A stretch of DNA of 64,000 nt. Source: Schumannella sp. 10F1B-5-1. GTDB taxonomy: Bacteria; Actinomycetota; Actinomycetes; Actinomycetales; Microbacteriaceae. The position numbers were made by a program, and so were the translations under genes. The DNA is taken from NCBI RefSeq assembly GCF_006517535.1, contig NZ_VHQH01000038.1, positions 186,001 to 250,000 on the forward strand. The letters run 5' to 3'. Shown here in pieces: positions 16,531 through 25,317 of the stretch. The notes beneath the pieces are model-generated. The model searched no databases and was not told where the DNA came from. It worked only from the letters and a program-made list of their open reading frames with translations. Position 1 is the first letter of the stretch. Every line of letters begins with the position of its first letter.

Positions 16531-18288
16531 TCACGGCAGGTAGTACGTCGGGTTAGGCAGCTTGACCGCGCTCAGCGACGAGCCGCCGAGCAGGTCGCTG
16601 TACTGGTCGCCGAAGTTCGCGACGATCGTGTGCTTGCCGCCGTCCTTCGCCTGCACGTGCGCGCGGGTCTGCGACTTGTACTCGACGGTCGTGCACTTCG
16701 CCGCGGCGCAGTGGATGTACGACGGCTGCTGCGACGCCCCGACCCCGGTCCACTTCGTGTAGTAGTTCTCGGCGGTGAATCCGGAGTAGCCGACCTTCGC
16801 CAGGTTGGCGATGGTCGCATCCTTCTGGTCGTCGTTGCGCCCGGTGAGGCCGACGATCGTGCAGCCGGCCTTCTTCGCGACCGAGACGAGCGACTGCATG
16901 CTCGGCGTGGCGGGGAAGCGCTGGTCCTGCACCCAGACGTCCTGCTCGGCCGGGTCGAAGACGAACTTCATGTCGGCGACCTCCATGTCGTACGTCCACA
17001 AAGTGGTGTCGTCGGCATCCAGCACGATGGCCGGGTTCTTGTGCAGCTTCGCGCCCAGGTAGCAGGCGGCCGCGACGCGGGGGATCTGCTTCGACACGAT
17101 CGAGCGCAGCTCGCGGATGTAGGGCGAGTCGGTCTTGTTCGCGATGCCCGTGCCGGGGTCGCCGTAGTAGGTGTAGATCGTCGACTTGACGCTGTCGATG
17201 TTCGGGATGCCCTCGCCGCCCTGCGTCGCCCCGCTCGAGCCGTCGGGCGCCATCGTGAACTGCGTGCGCGGCGCCAGGTTCGGCTCGCTCACGCCCGGCA
17301 GGTTCGTCGACGGGAGGTAATAGGTCGGGTTCGGCAGCTTGACGGCGCGCTCGGCGAAGCCGCCCTGCAGGTCGCTGAACTGGTCGCCCAGGTTGACCGT
17401 GATCGTGTAGCCGAGGTCCTGCTCGATGTGCTTGCGCGTGCCGGCCTTGTACTCCACGGTCGTGCACTTCGCCGCGGCGCAGCTGATGTAGTCGGGCTGC
17501 TGGGAGGCGCCCACGCCGGTCCACTTCGTGAAGAAGTTCTGGGTGCTGAAGCCCTCGTAGCCGAGCTTGTCGAGGTTGCCGACCGTGGCATCCTTCTGGT
17601 CGTCGTTGCGGCCGGTGAGGCCGAAGATCGTGAAGCCGAGGTCGTGTGCGGCCTTGACGTAGGCGAGCATGCCGGGCGTGGCCGGGAAGCGCTGATCCTG
17701 AACCCACACGTCCTGCTCGGCCGGGTCGAAGACGAACTTCATGTCCGCGACCTCCATGTCGTAGGTCCAGAGCGTGGTGTCGTCGGCATCGAGCACGATC
17801 GCCGGCTTCTGGCCCGCGGCGATCGCGGCATCGTAGGCGGGCTTCAGCTTCGCGGTCTCGGCGGCGGTCAGCGCATCCATCTCGCGGATGTAGGGCGAGT
17901 CGGTCTTGTTCGCGATGCCGGTGCCGGGGTCGCCGTAGTAGGTCGCGATCGTCTTCTTGACGCTGTCGATGTTCGGGATGCCCTCGCCGCCCTGCGTCGC
18001 GCCGCTCGAGCCGTCGGGCGCCATCGTGAAGGTGGTGCGCGGGGTGAGCTTGCTGTCGTCGACGCCCCAGCCGGAGCCGGGCCAGGTGGGGGAGCCGCCC
18101 TGCCAGCCGCCGTGGCCGCTGCTGCCGCCCGAGCCGCCTCCGCCGTAGCCGCCCCCGTGGTCGCTGCCGTGCGCCTGCGCGGTCGTCGCGCCGGCGAGGG
18201 CGACGCCGAGCCCGAGTGCGAGCGCGATGGCGCTGCGGGCGGCGGTGGATGCGGTGGTGCGGCTGGTGCGAGAACGCAGGAACGACAC
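16531..18288 (-). CDS. Secreted HAD-family acid phosphatase with two tandem domains
   Basis: A 585-residue exported protein with a signal peptide ending near ATTAQAHG (about 40), a Gly/His/Ser-rich linker, then two near-identical HAD acid-phosphatase units of about 255 residues. Each has the catalytic DxDxT loop (LDADDTTLW, about 168 and 425), TGRNDDQ and the metal-binding GDQ(F/Y)SDL, and each ends KLPNPTYYLP. Both active sites look intact. Two Cys sit in each unit (SCAAAKC, HCAAAKC). Nucleotide identity between units is high over long stretches, pointing to a recent internal duplication. Family enzymes release phosphate from organic esters outside the cell. Confidence 0.85.
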   Translation of the reverse strand: MSFLRSRTSRTTASTAARSAIALALGLGVALAGATTAQAHGSDHGGGYGGGGSGGSSGHGGWQGGSPTWPGSGWGVDDSKLTPRTTFTMAPDGSSGATQGGEGIPNIDSVKKTIATYYGDPGTGIANKTDSPYIREMDALTAAETAKLKPAYDAAIAAGQKPAIVLDADDTTLWTYDMEVADMKFVFDPAEQDVWVQDQRFPATPGMLAYVKAAHDLGFTIFGLTGRNDDQKDATVGNLDKLGYEGFSTQNFFTKWTGVGASQQPDYISCAAAKCTTVEYKAGTRKHIEQDLGYTITVNLGDQFSDLQGGFAERAVKLPNPTYYLPSTNLPGVSEPNLAPRTQFTMAPDGSSGATQGGEGIPNIDSVKSTIYTYYGDPGTGIANKTDSPYIRELRSIVSKQIPRVAAACYLGAKLHKNPAIVLDADDTTLWTYDMEVADMKFVFDPAEQDVWVQDQRFPATPSMQSLVSVAKKAGCTIVGLTGRNDDQKDATIANLAKVGYSGFTAENYYTKWTGVGASQQPSYIHCAAAKCTTVEYKSQTRAHVQAKDGGKHTIVANFGDQYSDLLGGSSLSAVKLPNPTYYLP

Positions 18289-18407
18289 GGAACTCTCCCT
18301 GGGTGTGCAGTCGGGTGGTCGCGTGGCCCCCGAACGGGGGCCGCGACCGAACCTAGACCCGTGCTGCGCCGGAGTCGAGCGGCGGGTGCGACAGCTAGCT
18401 TCGAAAG

Positions 18408-18995
18408 GTGGATGACGACCAGGACGGGCGCGAGTTCGCGCGAGGTCGGCGCCTCGAGGAGGAGGCGGGTCGCGATCGGGCGGCGATGTTCACTCTGCTG
18501 GCGATCCTGGCCATCTTGGTGTTCCTCTTCCTGCTGGCATCCGCGTATGTGCGCTATCGGGAGGAACGGGAGAGCGGCGGCGTCGACCCATCGCTCCAGG
18601 GCGGGTCGTCGGTCGACGACGCGACCCTGACCCGCATGTTCGCGCTCAACGACGCGATCGACGAGGGGCTGCGCGCCGACCGCGGATATCCGTTCGCGGA
18701 TGCGGTGGCCGGCCTCCCCGACGCGGGCACGGCTCTCGCCGACCTCGACGTCGACGGCCTCGCCTACGGACCCGCGCAGGTCTCGCCGGACGGCGTCTCG
18801 ACGCGCTTCGCGACCGTGCTCGCGGTTGGTGGGAAGCATCCTGCTCACGTCTGCTTCGTTCTGCGGCTTGATCGCAAGCCGACTACGGAGGCTCTCGCCG
18901 ACTGGACGTACGAGAGCCAGGGCTGCTCGCCGTCGCAGACGCGCGCGGTCGGTGACGGGTCTCGGGAGATCGACTTCCACGAGCTCGACGGCTGA
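18408..18995 (+). CDS. Single-pass membrane protein of unknown function
   Basis: A 195-residue protein: a charged N-terminus (about 25 residues), one strong helix (TLLAILAILVFLFLLASAYV, about 29-48), then an acidic extracytoplasmic domain with two Cys (HVCFVL, QGCSPS) that could form a disulfide. TAGCTT (18396-18401) is 12 nt from the GTG start, a leaderless arrangement. Divergent from the phosphatase gene. No family recognised. Confidence 0.68.
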   Translation: MDDDQDGREFARGRRLEEEAGRDRAAMFTLLAILAILVFLFLLASAYVRYREERESGGVDPSLQGGSSVDDATLTRMFALNDAIDEGLRADRGYPFADAVAGLPDAGTALADLDVDGLAYGPAQVSPDGVSTRFATVLAVGGKHPAHVCFVLRLDRKPTTEALADWTYESQGCSPSQTRAVGDGSREIDFHELDG

Positions 18996-19066
18996 CGGAT
19001 GCGCGGCCGGCGTCTCTCGTCGCCCGCGGTCACGAGCACCCTCGCGTCTGGGCTAGACTCGTCGGC

Positions 19067-19156
19067 GGTACCGTGTCCGAGCGGCCGAAGGAGCATGTCT
19101 CGAAAACATGTGATGGTGCAAGCCATCCGTGGGTTCAAATCCCACCGGTACCGCCA
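19067..19156 (+). tRNA. tRNA-Ser(CGA)
   Basis: A 90-nt gene with acceptor stem GGTACCG/CGGTACC, discriminator G and encoded CCA (19154-19156). The anticodon loop CTCGAAA reads anticodon CGA (19101-19103). It has the long variable arm typical of tRNA-Ser and a T-loop GTTCAAAT. A TAGACT -10 box lies at 19054-19059. Its 3' end is the integration site of the following island and is repeated at 24213-24238. Confidence 0.95.
19131..19156 (+). repeat. attL: tRNA-Ser 3' end (26-bp direct repeat)
   Basis: The T-arm and acceptor 3' strand of tRNA-Ser, identical over 26 bp to 24213-24238. It still completes a functional tRNA. Confidence 0.9.
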
Positions 19157-19158
19157 CC

Positions 19159-19205
19159 GAAGGCCCCCTAGATCACCGGAATTCCGGGGATCTCAGGGGG
19201 TCTTC
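19159..19205. terminator. Hairpin just inside the island
   Basis: GAAGGCCCCCTAGATC pairs imperfectly with GATCTCAGGGGGTCTTC around CCGGAATTCCGG. It probably replaces the terminator that the island separated from the tRNA gene. Confidence 0.55.
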
Positions 19206-19222
19206 GCTCTCTAGTAGCCGTC

Positions 19223-19348
19223 TTATGGCCACACTTTGGACACAGACCGCGCGGCACGCGCAGCGTCGAGGGCCGTAGCGACGGCGTCGAGATGGTCGTC
19301 AAACAGATCTGCGTAGATGCGCTCGACGCTGGCACCTGTGCGATTCGA
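19223..19348 (-). pseudogene. C-terminal remnant of a tyrosine recombinase (integrase)
   Basis: The last 41 codons before a TAA at 19225-19223 read SVERIYADLFDDHLDAVATA and end in SKVWP. This matches the end of actinophage/ICE integrases (xxYADLFDDDLDAVA), including the catalytic Tyr in RIYADL. Upstream, the reading frame gives no catalytic domain (no R-H-R box), so the bulk of the gene is lost. It sits beside attL, the normal place for an integrase. Confidence 0.75.
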
Positions 19349-19653
19349 GATTGCCTGCCTCCCACGACTCACCCTGGGCTCGGAGACCGAGAAACGTTCC
19401 GTCTTCGATCGCGATTCGCTCAAGTGCAGCGGCTGTGAGGGCACCTGCCCTTGCAATTGCGGCATCGGAGGGCTCGACGTGGGCCGCGGCCTCATCGTTG
19501 TCCGGCACGGAGCTTTTATGCATGCGCGGAGTTGCTTGACTCCGATGGGGCCATGATGACGGAGGATCGGACTAGTGCGGCGCCAGACACCGAGCTTCGT
19601 CGGATTTCGGCTGCCCGAACTTGAGTCGAACGGCGCGAGAGGGGTGCAGGCGG

Positions 19654-22600
19654 TTGGCGCCAAGAGCGGGCGGAGAAGCCGACAAGCTCGGAAATCTCTT
19701 TGAGGCCAGATGGACAGTCCGTCAGATGTTCTCCGTGCTCTCGGGAGTCGCTGAGTGGATCGAGATCGAGCCGCTAGTCAACGGTGAGGGCGTCGAGTTT
19801 CTTGTTGGGGCGGCCGGCGAAGTCGAGGCTCACCAGGTCAAACTTCAGAACGGAATCCAGACGTCATGGACTCTGTCGGCGCTTGAGGCTGAAAGCATTT
19901 GGTCCTCGGCTGCCTCGCACGTTGCTGCGCATCGCAAGTTTGTTTTCGTCTCGTCGACTCCCGCGCCGCTCGCTCAGGAGCTAGCCCAACGCGCTCGTCG
20001 AAGCGACGACGTGGATCGGTTCGTGCTTGGGCAGCTCACAAGCCAGAAGTTGGTTGAGGGCTTCACTGCCGTGTCCACGGCCCTCGGTTCTTCCACCGTC
20101 GCCTGGGAAACCTTGCGCGGGTGTGAGTTTCGGACGATCGATCCAGCACAGCTTGTGACGGACAATTTGACTCTCTCGCGGGTGTTGATCTCCGGTGAAG
20201 GCCGGCTGACCAGTGCCGCTCTTCAAGACATCGCTCTTCACGAGTTGGGCGTGCCGCTCGATCGTGGCCGGCTGATTCGCCGTCTGAACAAGTCAGGGCT
20301 CAGCGCCGCGGGCGGTCGAACACCGAGTCTCGATGCAGAATCTCATGCGACTTCTTGGTCGCAGGCCGTCGTTGCACAGATGTTCGAGCCTGGTATCGAG
20401 CGGACAGAGGCCAATGAGATATTGGCGGCCGTATCCCACTCGAAGATCACATTCTTGGTCGGGGATGCTGGAAGCGGAAAGAGCGTCGTGGCTCAACAAG
20501 TCACACGTCGACTCCAAGCGGCCGACGTCGCAGTCCTTCCCCTGCGACTCGATCGAATCGAAGACTGGTCGACGACCTCCTCTGTCGGCGCGGCGCTCGG
20601 GCTCACTGAGTCTCCGGTGGCAACGCTCGGAGCAGCGGCCGCGGGGCGCGAGTGCCTGCTGGTCATCGAGCAGGCCGATGCGGTCAGTCTCGTGTCTGGA
20701 CGTGCACCGGAAGGCTTTGACCGGCTACTCGACCTGCTAGTCGAAGCAGGAGCCTTCCCGCAGATGAGGGTGGTCATTGTCTGCAGGAGCTTCGACCTGG
20801 AGAACGACAGCCGACTACGACAGCTAGACAAAGGCGATGCGACTCCCACCGTCGTAATGCGGCAGCTCGAGGAAGAGCAGGTCGCATCTGTCCTCCGCGC
20901 GTGCGAGGTCGACCCGGATGCATTGTCGGCGACCCAACGCGAGATCCTGCGCGCACCGATCAACCTGACTATGTATCTGAACGCAAGAATGTCTGGGTTG
21001 GGATGGAACTCCGACCATGAGTTGCTCGAGGCGTTCTGGGACGCGAAGCGGCGCGAAGTCGAGGCGCGTCGACGCGGCACGAGGTTCGTCGATGTCGTCG
21101 ATCTTTTGGCGTCCAAGATCGCAGCCTCCCGACGCCTAGCAGTGCATGCGCACATCTTTGACGAGGGCGCCCTCGCGGCTGATGCAGACGTCTTGGTCTC
21201 GGAGCGGGTCTTGGTGCGTGACGGTCCATTGGTCGGGTTTTTCCACGAGTCCTTCTTTGACTATTCGTTTGCTCGACGTTGGGTTCGCCAAGGACGCCCG
21301 CTGGAGGAGCTTCTGCGCGCGGACCAGGGACTGTTCGTCCGGGGACAACTGCGACAAGTGCTTACCCATCTTCGTTTCGTAGACCGCGCCGCCTATAACC
21401 AAGAAATGCGACTAGTCCTCTTCTCTGGATGGGTGCGATTTCATCTGAAGCAGGCAGCCATATCTGTGCTGATCGACGATCGTCAACCCGGAGACGACGA
21501 ACTCGGTCTCCTTCTTCTTGCGCTCGCGGACGATGATCTTCAAGTGCGGTGCTCGCCGGCGTGGGGTATGTACAGGTGGGCTGAGCTGCTGGACCGGCGG
21601 GGTTTGCTCGACCGGTGGCTCTCGGCTCGTGACCCGAACGGCCAGCGCGCGCTCGTCGCTCATGCGTTTGAGAATCCGGCCCGAGCCGTGCAGCTCATCC
21701 GGGCGATGAAGCCCGATGAGCGACTTCACGCGATCCGGAGTGTCTTACACGCCGAACCATTCCTCAAAGAGACCAGGGCGCGTCGACTGGTTCTGACTGC
21801 CGCAGAACAGGGAGTCCTCTTTGAGGACACCGCGCAGGCATGGTGGCTGCTGGTTCATCAGGTCGCGGACACCGAGATCGGCCTCGCGGTGCTTCGCGGG
21901 TACCTCCTTGGGGCGCTTTCGGACGAGCGAACAGACAGCCTGGGACGCGTGGCAGCGTTGGCCGCTCATGATGACGGCCTGGATGACTTCGCACAGTGGC
22001 TGGCGGAACAACGACCTCGAGAGTTCGCCACTCTGACCCTCCCCTTCATCGACGCCCTGGGCCGCGTGGCTGACGACTACGGGTTTTCCCAGTCCCCGGA
22101 TCCATCGTTCGTCAGTGGGTTTGTGAATGCGCACAGTCGGGACAGTCGAGGCGAGGCCATCTGGGAGTCGACGCTGAGCGCACTGGTGCGGTTGGGACAG
22201 CAAGACCCCGCGGAAGTGCTGTCGCTACTGGAACCGTTCGTCGGCACTAGGAACACGGACCTCCTGACTCTGATTGCAAAGGTGTACACGTCGGCCCCGC
22301 AACACTTTCACAGCGAGTCGAGCGAGCTCTTGCGAGGAAATGCCCTCGTTCTGACGCTCGGGTACTACGACAGTCCGGTATGGATTTCGCGCGACCTGTT
22401 GGCCGCTTCAATTCGTTTTTTCAGCGATAGTGATCTATCGGAGATTGAAGATCTTGTCCGCGATTTGAACCTCCCGGGGCAACGGCGGCCGAACGGTCGA
22501 TTCGCGTATGACCTGCTTTCCGCCATTCCAGAAGGCCGCCTGTCTCAGACCGGGGCGCGAAGACTCGCCGAATACCAGAGAAAGTTCGGGGCGACGCCTA

Positions 22601-24036
22601 GGCCTCCGCGCGGAATCTTTAGCTACTCGGTCGAGTCTCCAATCGATGCGGATCGCGCGGACCGCATGAATGACCGTCACTGGCTGAACGCCATGCGTCG
22701 CTATAAGGAAGAGGAGCGAGTGGCCCTCGAGCGAGGTGGGCTGCACGAACTAGGGCAGGTTCTACGGGCGCAGACGGTGAAGGATCCCGCCCGCTTCGCG
22801 CGACTCGCATTGAGAATTGATGACTCGATCAATCCGGCCTATCTGGCCGATATTCTCCTCGGGCTTGGCGAATCGACAACCATTGACGACCCCAATGAGG
22901 TGTTCCGGGCAGTTCGATGGTCAGCGGAACGCAGGGCGCCCGCAGTCGACCGATGGCTTGGGTTTGCGCTGCAGAAGGTCCGAGAAGATGTCCCTGACGA
23001 TCTCGTCTCGACCCTTGCTGATCGAGCCGTTACGTCGAGCGATCCTGCACCGGGCGACGATGGGATTCGAATCCGCAGCTCGACCGAGGACGGCGCGACG
23101 ATATCAGATGTTGTGACCTCGGGTTTGAACACGGCGCGCGGTTCGTTGTGCGAGGCGTTGGCAGGGCTTATCTACGCAAACTTGGGATCTCGTCGCGCAG
23201 AGCTTTGCCTCGGCGCGATGGCCGAGTTGGCGCGGGATCCTGCTCTACCAGTTCGGGTAATGGCGTCGGAATTGGTCCGTGCGGTGATGCGCACTCACCC
23301 GGACGACGCGGCCAAAACTGCAAACGAGATGCTCGACCACCACCCGGAGATGCTCGCCTTTGGCCCAGTCCAGTCCTTGTGCCTCGCCTGGGGATACGTT
23401 GATGCGGATCGCGTCATGGAGGTGTGCCTTCGCGCAACCGAGTCGCCGAATCCGAAGACGCGTATCGGCGCGGCGATCGTAGTGGCGTTCGGTGCGCTCG
23501 AATGGAACCGCGAAGACGCGCTCCGGTGGTTACTCCTAAACGCAGACGAAGAAACGAGCGAAGCCGTGGCAAGGGTCTGCGCTGCGCGGGTCGTCGTCGC
23601 CGACAATCCGCAACTCGCGTCCGAATCGCTCGGTCAGCTATTTCACCATTCCTCCGCTGAAGTGCGGAATGCAGCGGCGTCATTCGTGCGCAGCGTGGAC
23701 GCAGATTCCTTCCTTCGAGCGTCGGGGTTGATCCGGGATCTGCTCGACTCGCCGGCTGCAAGCTCCGACCTCCATGGGACTATTCGGCTACTGTCCCAGG
23801 CTCGCGAACGCGTGGATGATCTCGTTGTTGCACTGACTGTGGCGGTAACCAACCAGGTCGAGGAGGGTCCCTCCCTTCGGGGTTTCGAAGCGGCTGAGCT
23901 TGCCGCTGTCATTCTCCGAGGACTCGCTCAACGTGGGTCAGGGGACGACTCGTCGGCCTTGCTGGATGCTCTCGACGAGCTATTGAAGCACCCCTCGTAT
24001 GGACTCGATGAGGCGCTTGCGCGGTCTGAGAGATAG
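19654..24036 (+). CDS. STAND-type NTPase with N-terminal nuclease-like domain (Avs-like defence)
   Basis: About 1460 residues. The N-terminus (about 12-105) reads DKLGNLFEARW ... WIEIEPLVNGEGVEFLV ... EAHQVKL, the E/D...ExxxQxK pattern of Cap4/DUF4297-type PD-(D/E)XK nucleases. A P-loop NTPase follows: Walker A FLVGDAGSGKSVVAQQ (about 266-281), Walker B-like CLLVIEQAD (about 334, Glu in place of the usual Asp) and a STAND-like helical part (FFHESFFDYSFARRW, about 535). The last about 850 residues are alpha-helical repeats of HEAT/TPR character, the target-sensing part in Avs and related proteins. TTG 19654 follows GAGAGGGG; TTG 19621 in the same frame is an alternative (1471 aa). Inferred role: senses phage protein and degrades DNA, killing or arresting the cell. 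No partner gene is present. Confidence 0.8.
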   Translation: MAPRAGGEADKLGNLFEARWTVRQMFSVLSGVAEWIEIEPLVNGEGVEFLVGAAGEVEAHQVKLQNGIQTSWTLSALEAESIWSSAASHVAAHRKFVFVSSTPAPLAQELAQRARRSDDVDRFVLGQLTSQKLVEGFTAVSTALGSSTVAWETLRGCEFRTIDPAQLVTDNLTLSRVLISGEGRLTSAALQDIALHELGVPLDRGRLIRRLNKSGLSAAGGRTPSLDAESHATSWSQAVVAQMFEPGIERTEANEILAAVSHSKITFLVGDAGSGKSVVAQQVTRRLQAADVAVLPLRLDRIEDWSTTSSVGAALGLTESPVATLGAAAAGRECLLVIEQADAVSLVSGRAPEGFDRLLDLLVEAGAFPQMRVVIVCRSFDLENDSRLRQLDKGDATPTVVMRQLEEEQVASVLRACEVDPDALSATQREILRAPINLTMYLNARMSGLGWNSDHELLEAFWDAKRREVEARRRGTRFVDVVDLLASKIAASRRLAVHAHIFDEGALAADADVLVSERVLVRDGPLVGFFHESFFDYSFARRWVRQGRPLEELLRADQGLFVRGQLRQVLTHLRFVDRAAYNQEMRLVLFSGWVRFHLKQAAISVLIDDRQPGDDELGLLLLALADDDLQVRCSPAWGMYRWAELLDRRGLLDRWLSARDPNGQRALVAHAFENPARAVQLIRAMKPDERLHAIRSVLHAEPFLKETRARRLVLTAAEQGVLFEDTAQAWWLLVHQVADTEIGLAVLRGYLLGALSDERTDSLGRVAALAAHDDGLDDFAQWLAEQRPREFATLTLPFIDALGRVADDYGFSQSPDPSFVSGFVNAHSRDSRGEAIWESTLSALVRLGQQDPAEVLSLLEPFVGTRNTDLLTLIAKVYTSAPQHFHSESSELLRGNALVLTLGYYDSPVWISRDLLAASIRFFSDSDLSEIEDLVRDLNLPGQRRPNGRFAYDLLSAIPEGRLSQTGARRLAEYQRKFGATPRPPRGIFSYSVESPIDADRADRMNDRHWLNAMRRYKEEERVALERGGLHELGQVLRAQTVKDPARFARLALRIDDSINPAYLADILLGLGESTTIDDPNEVFRAVRWSAERRAPAVDRWLGFALQKVREDVPDDLVSTLADRAVTSSDPAPGDDGIRIRSSTEDGATISDVVTSGLNTARGSLCEALAGLIYANLGSRRAELCLGAMAELARDPALPVRVMASELVRAVMRTHPDDAAKTANEMLDHHPEMLAFGPVQSLCLAWGYVDADRVMEVCLRATESPNPKTRIGAAIVVAFGALEWNREDALRWLLLNADEETSEAVARVCAARVVVADNPQLASESLGQLFHHSSAEVRNAAASFVRSVDADSFLRASGLIRDLLDSPAASSDLHGTIRLLSQARERVDDLVVALTVAVTNQVEEGPSLRGFEAAELAAVILRGLAQRGSGDDSSALLDALDELLKHPSYGLDEALARSER

Positions 24037-24212
24037 ATCCTCTCCCGCCGGAACTCTCATCGATGGACACACAAGCTGGCCTTGCTCCGCCAGGAACAGA
24101 TTGGACACAAATCGCCGGGAACGCGCCTCAACGCACGTCATTTCGTGTGACCGTGCGATAGCGAAATCGATGCGAACTTCGCCGAGCAGCGCAACTCGCG
24201 TGCGTGGGATTC

Positions 24213-24238
24213 GGGTTCAAATCCCACCGGTACCGCCA
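24213..24238 (+). repeat. attR: 26-bp copy of tRNA-Ser 3' end
   Basis: Exact copy of 19131-19156 that marks the right end of the island. The bases before it do not form a tRNA. The 24037-24212 stretch before it holds two TGGACACA words (24064, 24102), also found at 19237 inside the integrase remnant, possibly integrase arm sites; nothing else is seen. Confidence 0.9.
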
Positions 24239-24240
24239 GT

Positions 24241-24278
24241 CGAAAGGCCCCGATCCTCACGAGGATCGGGGCCTTTCG
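24241..24278. terminator. Original tRNA-Ser / apt convergent terminator
   Basis: CGAAAGGCCCCGATCCTC and its exact complement pair over 18 bp with almost no loop. It lies directly after attR and before the convergent apt gene. It was most likely the terminator of tRNA-Ser before the island split them. Confidence 0.85.
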
Positions 24279-24299
24279 CATCGTCACGGCCGTGCTGCG

Positions 24300-24821
24300 C
24301 TACACGGTCAGCACGACATGCACAGGCGCGCCGAGCCGAGCTCGTCCGTCGAGGTCGCCGAGCTCGAGCGCGACCGCGGTGCCGGCGACGACCCATCCCG
24401 CCGACTGGATGAGACGGTGCGCGGCAGCGAGGGTGCCACCCGTGGCGAGCACGTCGTCGACGAGGAGCACCCGGGTTCCGGGCGGAAGGAGTCCGGCGGA
24501 CACCTCGATCGTGTCGGTGCCGTACTCGAGCCCGTAGTGCTCGCTGAGCACCGGCGCGGGGAGCTTGCCCGCCTTCCGCACGAGCAGGGTGCCGCGTCCG
24601 GTGCGTGCCGCGATCGCCGCCGCCAGCGGGAAGCCGCGCGCTTCCACGCCCGCGACGATGTCGTAGCCGCCGCCGAACGGCGCCGCCAGTTCGTCGGCCA
24701 GCGCAGCGAGCGCCGGGCCGTCGGCGAGCACCGGCGTCAGGTCGCGGAACACGATCCCCGGCTCGGGGAAGTCGGGGGTCTCGCGCATCAGGGTGCGAAG
24801 CAGGTCAGCGGCGGAGCTCAT
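24300..24821 (-). CDS. apt: Adenine phosphoribosyltransferase
   Basis: A 173-residue purine-salvage enzyme forming AMP from adenine and PRPP. It shows FPEPGIVFRDLTPVL at the N-terminus, GVEARGFPLAAAIA, and the PRPP loop VLLVDDVLATGGT (about 119-131); the length is normal for the family. Minus-strand TAGCCT (first T at 24833) is 12 nt before the ATG: leaderless. Confidence 0.95.
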   Translation of the reverse strand: MSSAADLLRTLMRETPDFPEPGIVFRDLTPVLADGPALAALADELAAPFGGGYDIVAGVEARGFPLAAAIAARTGRGTLLVRKAGKLPAPVLSEHYGLEYGTDTIEVSAGLLPPGTRVLLVDDVLATGGTLAAAHRLIQSAGWVVAGTAVALELGDLDGRARLGAPVHVVLTV

Positions 24822-24879
24822 CCCCGCAGGCTAGGCGAGCATCCCGATGCTCACGAACGGCGCTAGGGCACGCGTCGTC

Positions 24880-25074
24880 TCAAGTCAGCTTCTCGAACAC
24901 CATCGTCGCCTGGATGCGGTCGCCGCCGGCGAGCCCCTTGCTGCCCGACGAGGCGGTGCTGATGGTGTGCAGTCGGTAGCCGAGCGAGGCCTGCGCGTTG
25001 ATGGCCTTCTCGAGCTCGGTGAGGTTGCCCGAGCCGGTGCCCCACAGCTTCTCCTTGAGCACGACGTAGTTCAT
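24880..25074 (-). CDS. DUF4177-type small protein
   Basis: The 64-residue core reads MNYVVLKEKLW, then a helix LTELEKAINAQASLGYRL and a strand ending QATMVFEKL, the DUF4177 pattern of an exposed strand, one helix and two strands. The frame stays open upstream to a GTG at 25230, with plausible coding composition (IDSPSALIDHIRADAV). The true start may thus be further out (up to 116 aa); no ribosome binding site decides it. Function of the family unknown. Confidence 0.7.
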   Translation of the reverse strand: MNYVVLKEKLWGTGSGNLTELEKAINAQASLGYRLHTISTASSGSKGLAGGDRIQATMVFEKLT

Positions 25075-25317
25075 GCCGTTCGCGGCGGGGCGCGCCTGGC
25101 CGCCGGCCACGGCATCCGCCCGGATGTGGTCGATCAGCGCCGACGGGCTGTCGATCGGGGCGGCGGGCTGGCGCTGATCGGTCCACTGCGCGACGCCTCC
25201 GCGCCGCCGCGCTGGCGACACGCTAGTCACCGTCGAGCATCCCTCGGCAGTCGCCCGTTCGGGGGCGTGGATGCGCAGGCTTGGATGTCGTCGGAGCCGC
25301 GGCGTATCGTCCCGGGC

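Larger units (their letters stand above)
19131..24238. mobile_element. Genomic island integrated in tRNA-Ser
   Basis: About 5.1 kb bounded by 26-bp direct repeats (19131-19156 and 24213-24238, GGGTTCAAATCCCACCGGTACCGCCA), the second being a copy of the tRNA 3' end. Base composition inside is visibly less GC-rich and codon use is more relaxed than in the flanks (many TTG, GTT, GAT and CGA codons). Content: a terminator-like hairpin, the C-terminal remnant of a tyrosine integrase and one large STAND-type defence gene. With no intact integrase it is probably no longer mobile by itself. Confidence 0.88.

Noticed and set aside
19299-19523. 74-codon minus-strand ORF in the island left end
   Set aside because: It overlaps the integrase remnant in another frame and ends with its out-of-frame reading; a genuine small gene cannot be excluded but has no supporting signal.
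19552-19624. 22-codon ORF starting MMTEDRTS before the STAND gene
   Set aside because: Could be a leader peptide, but there is no ribosome binding site or conservation to judge; left out.
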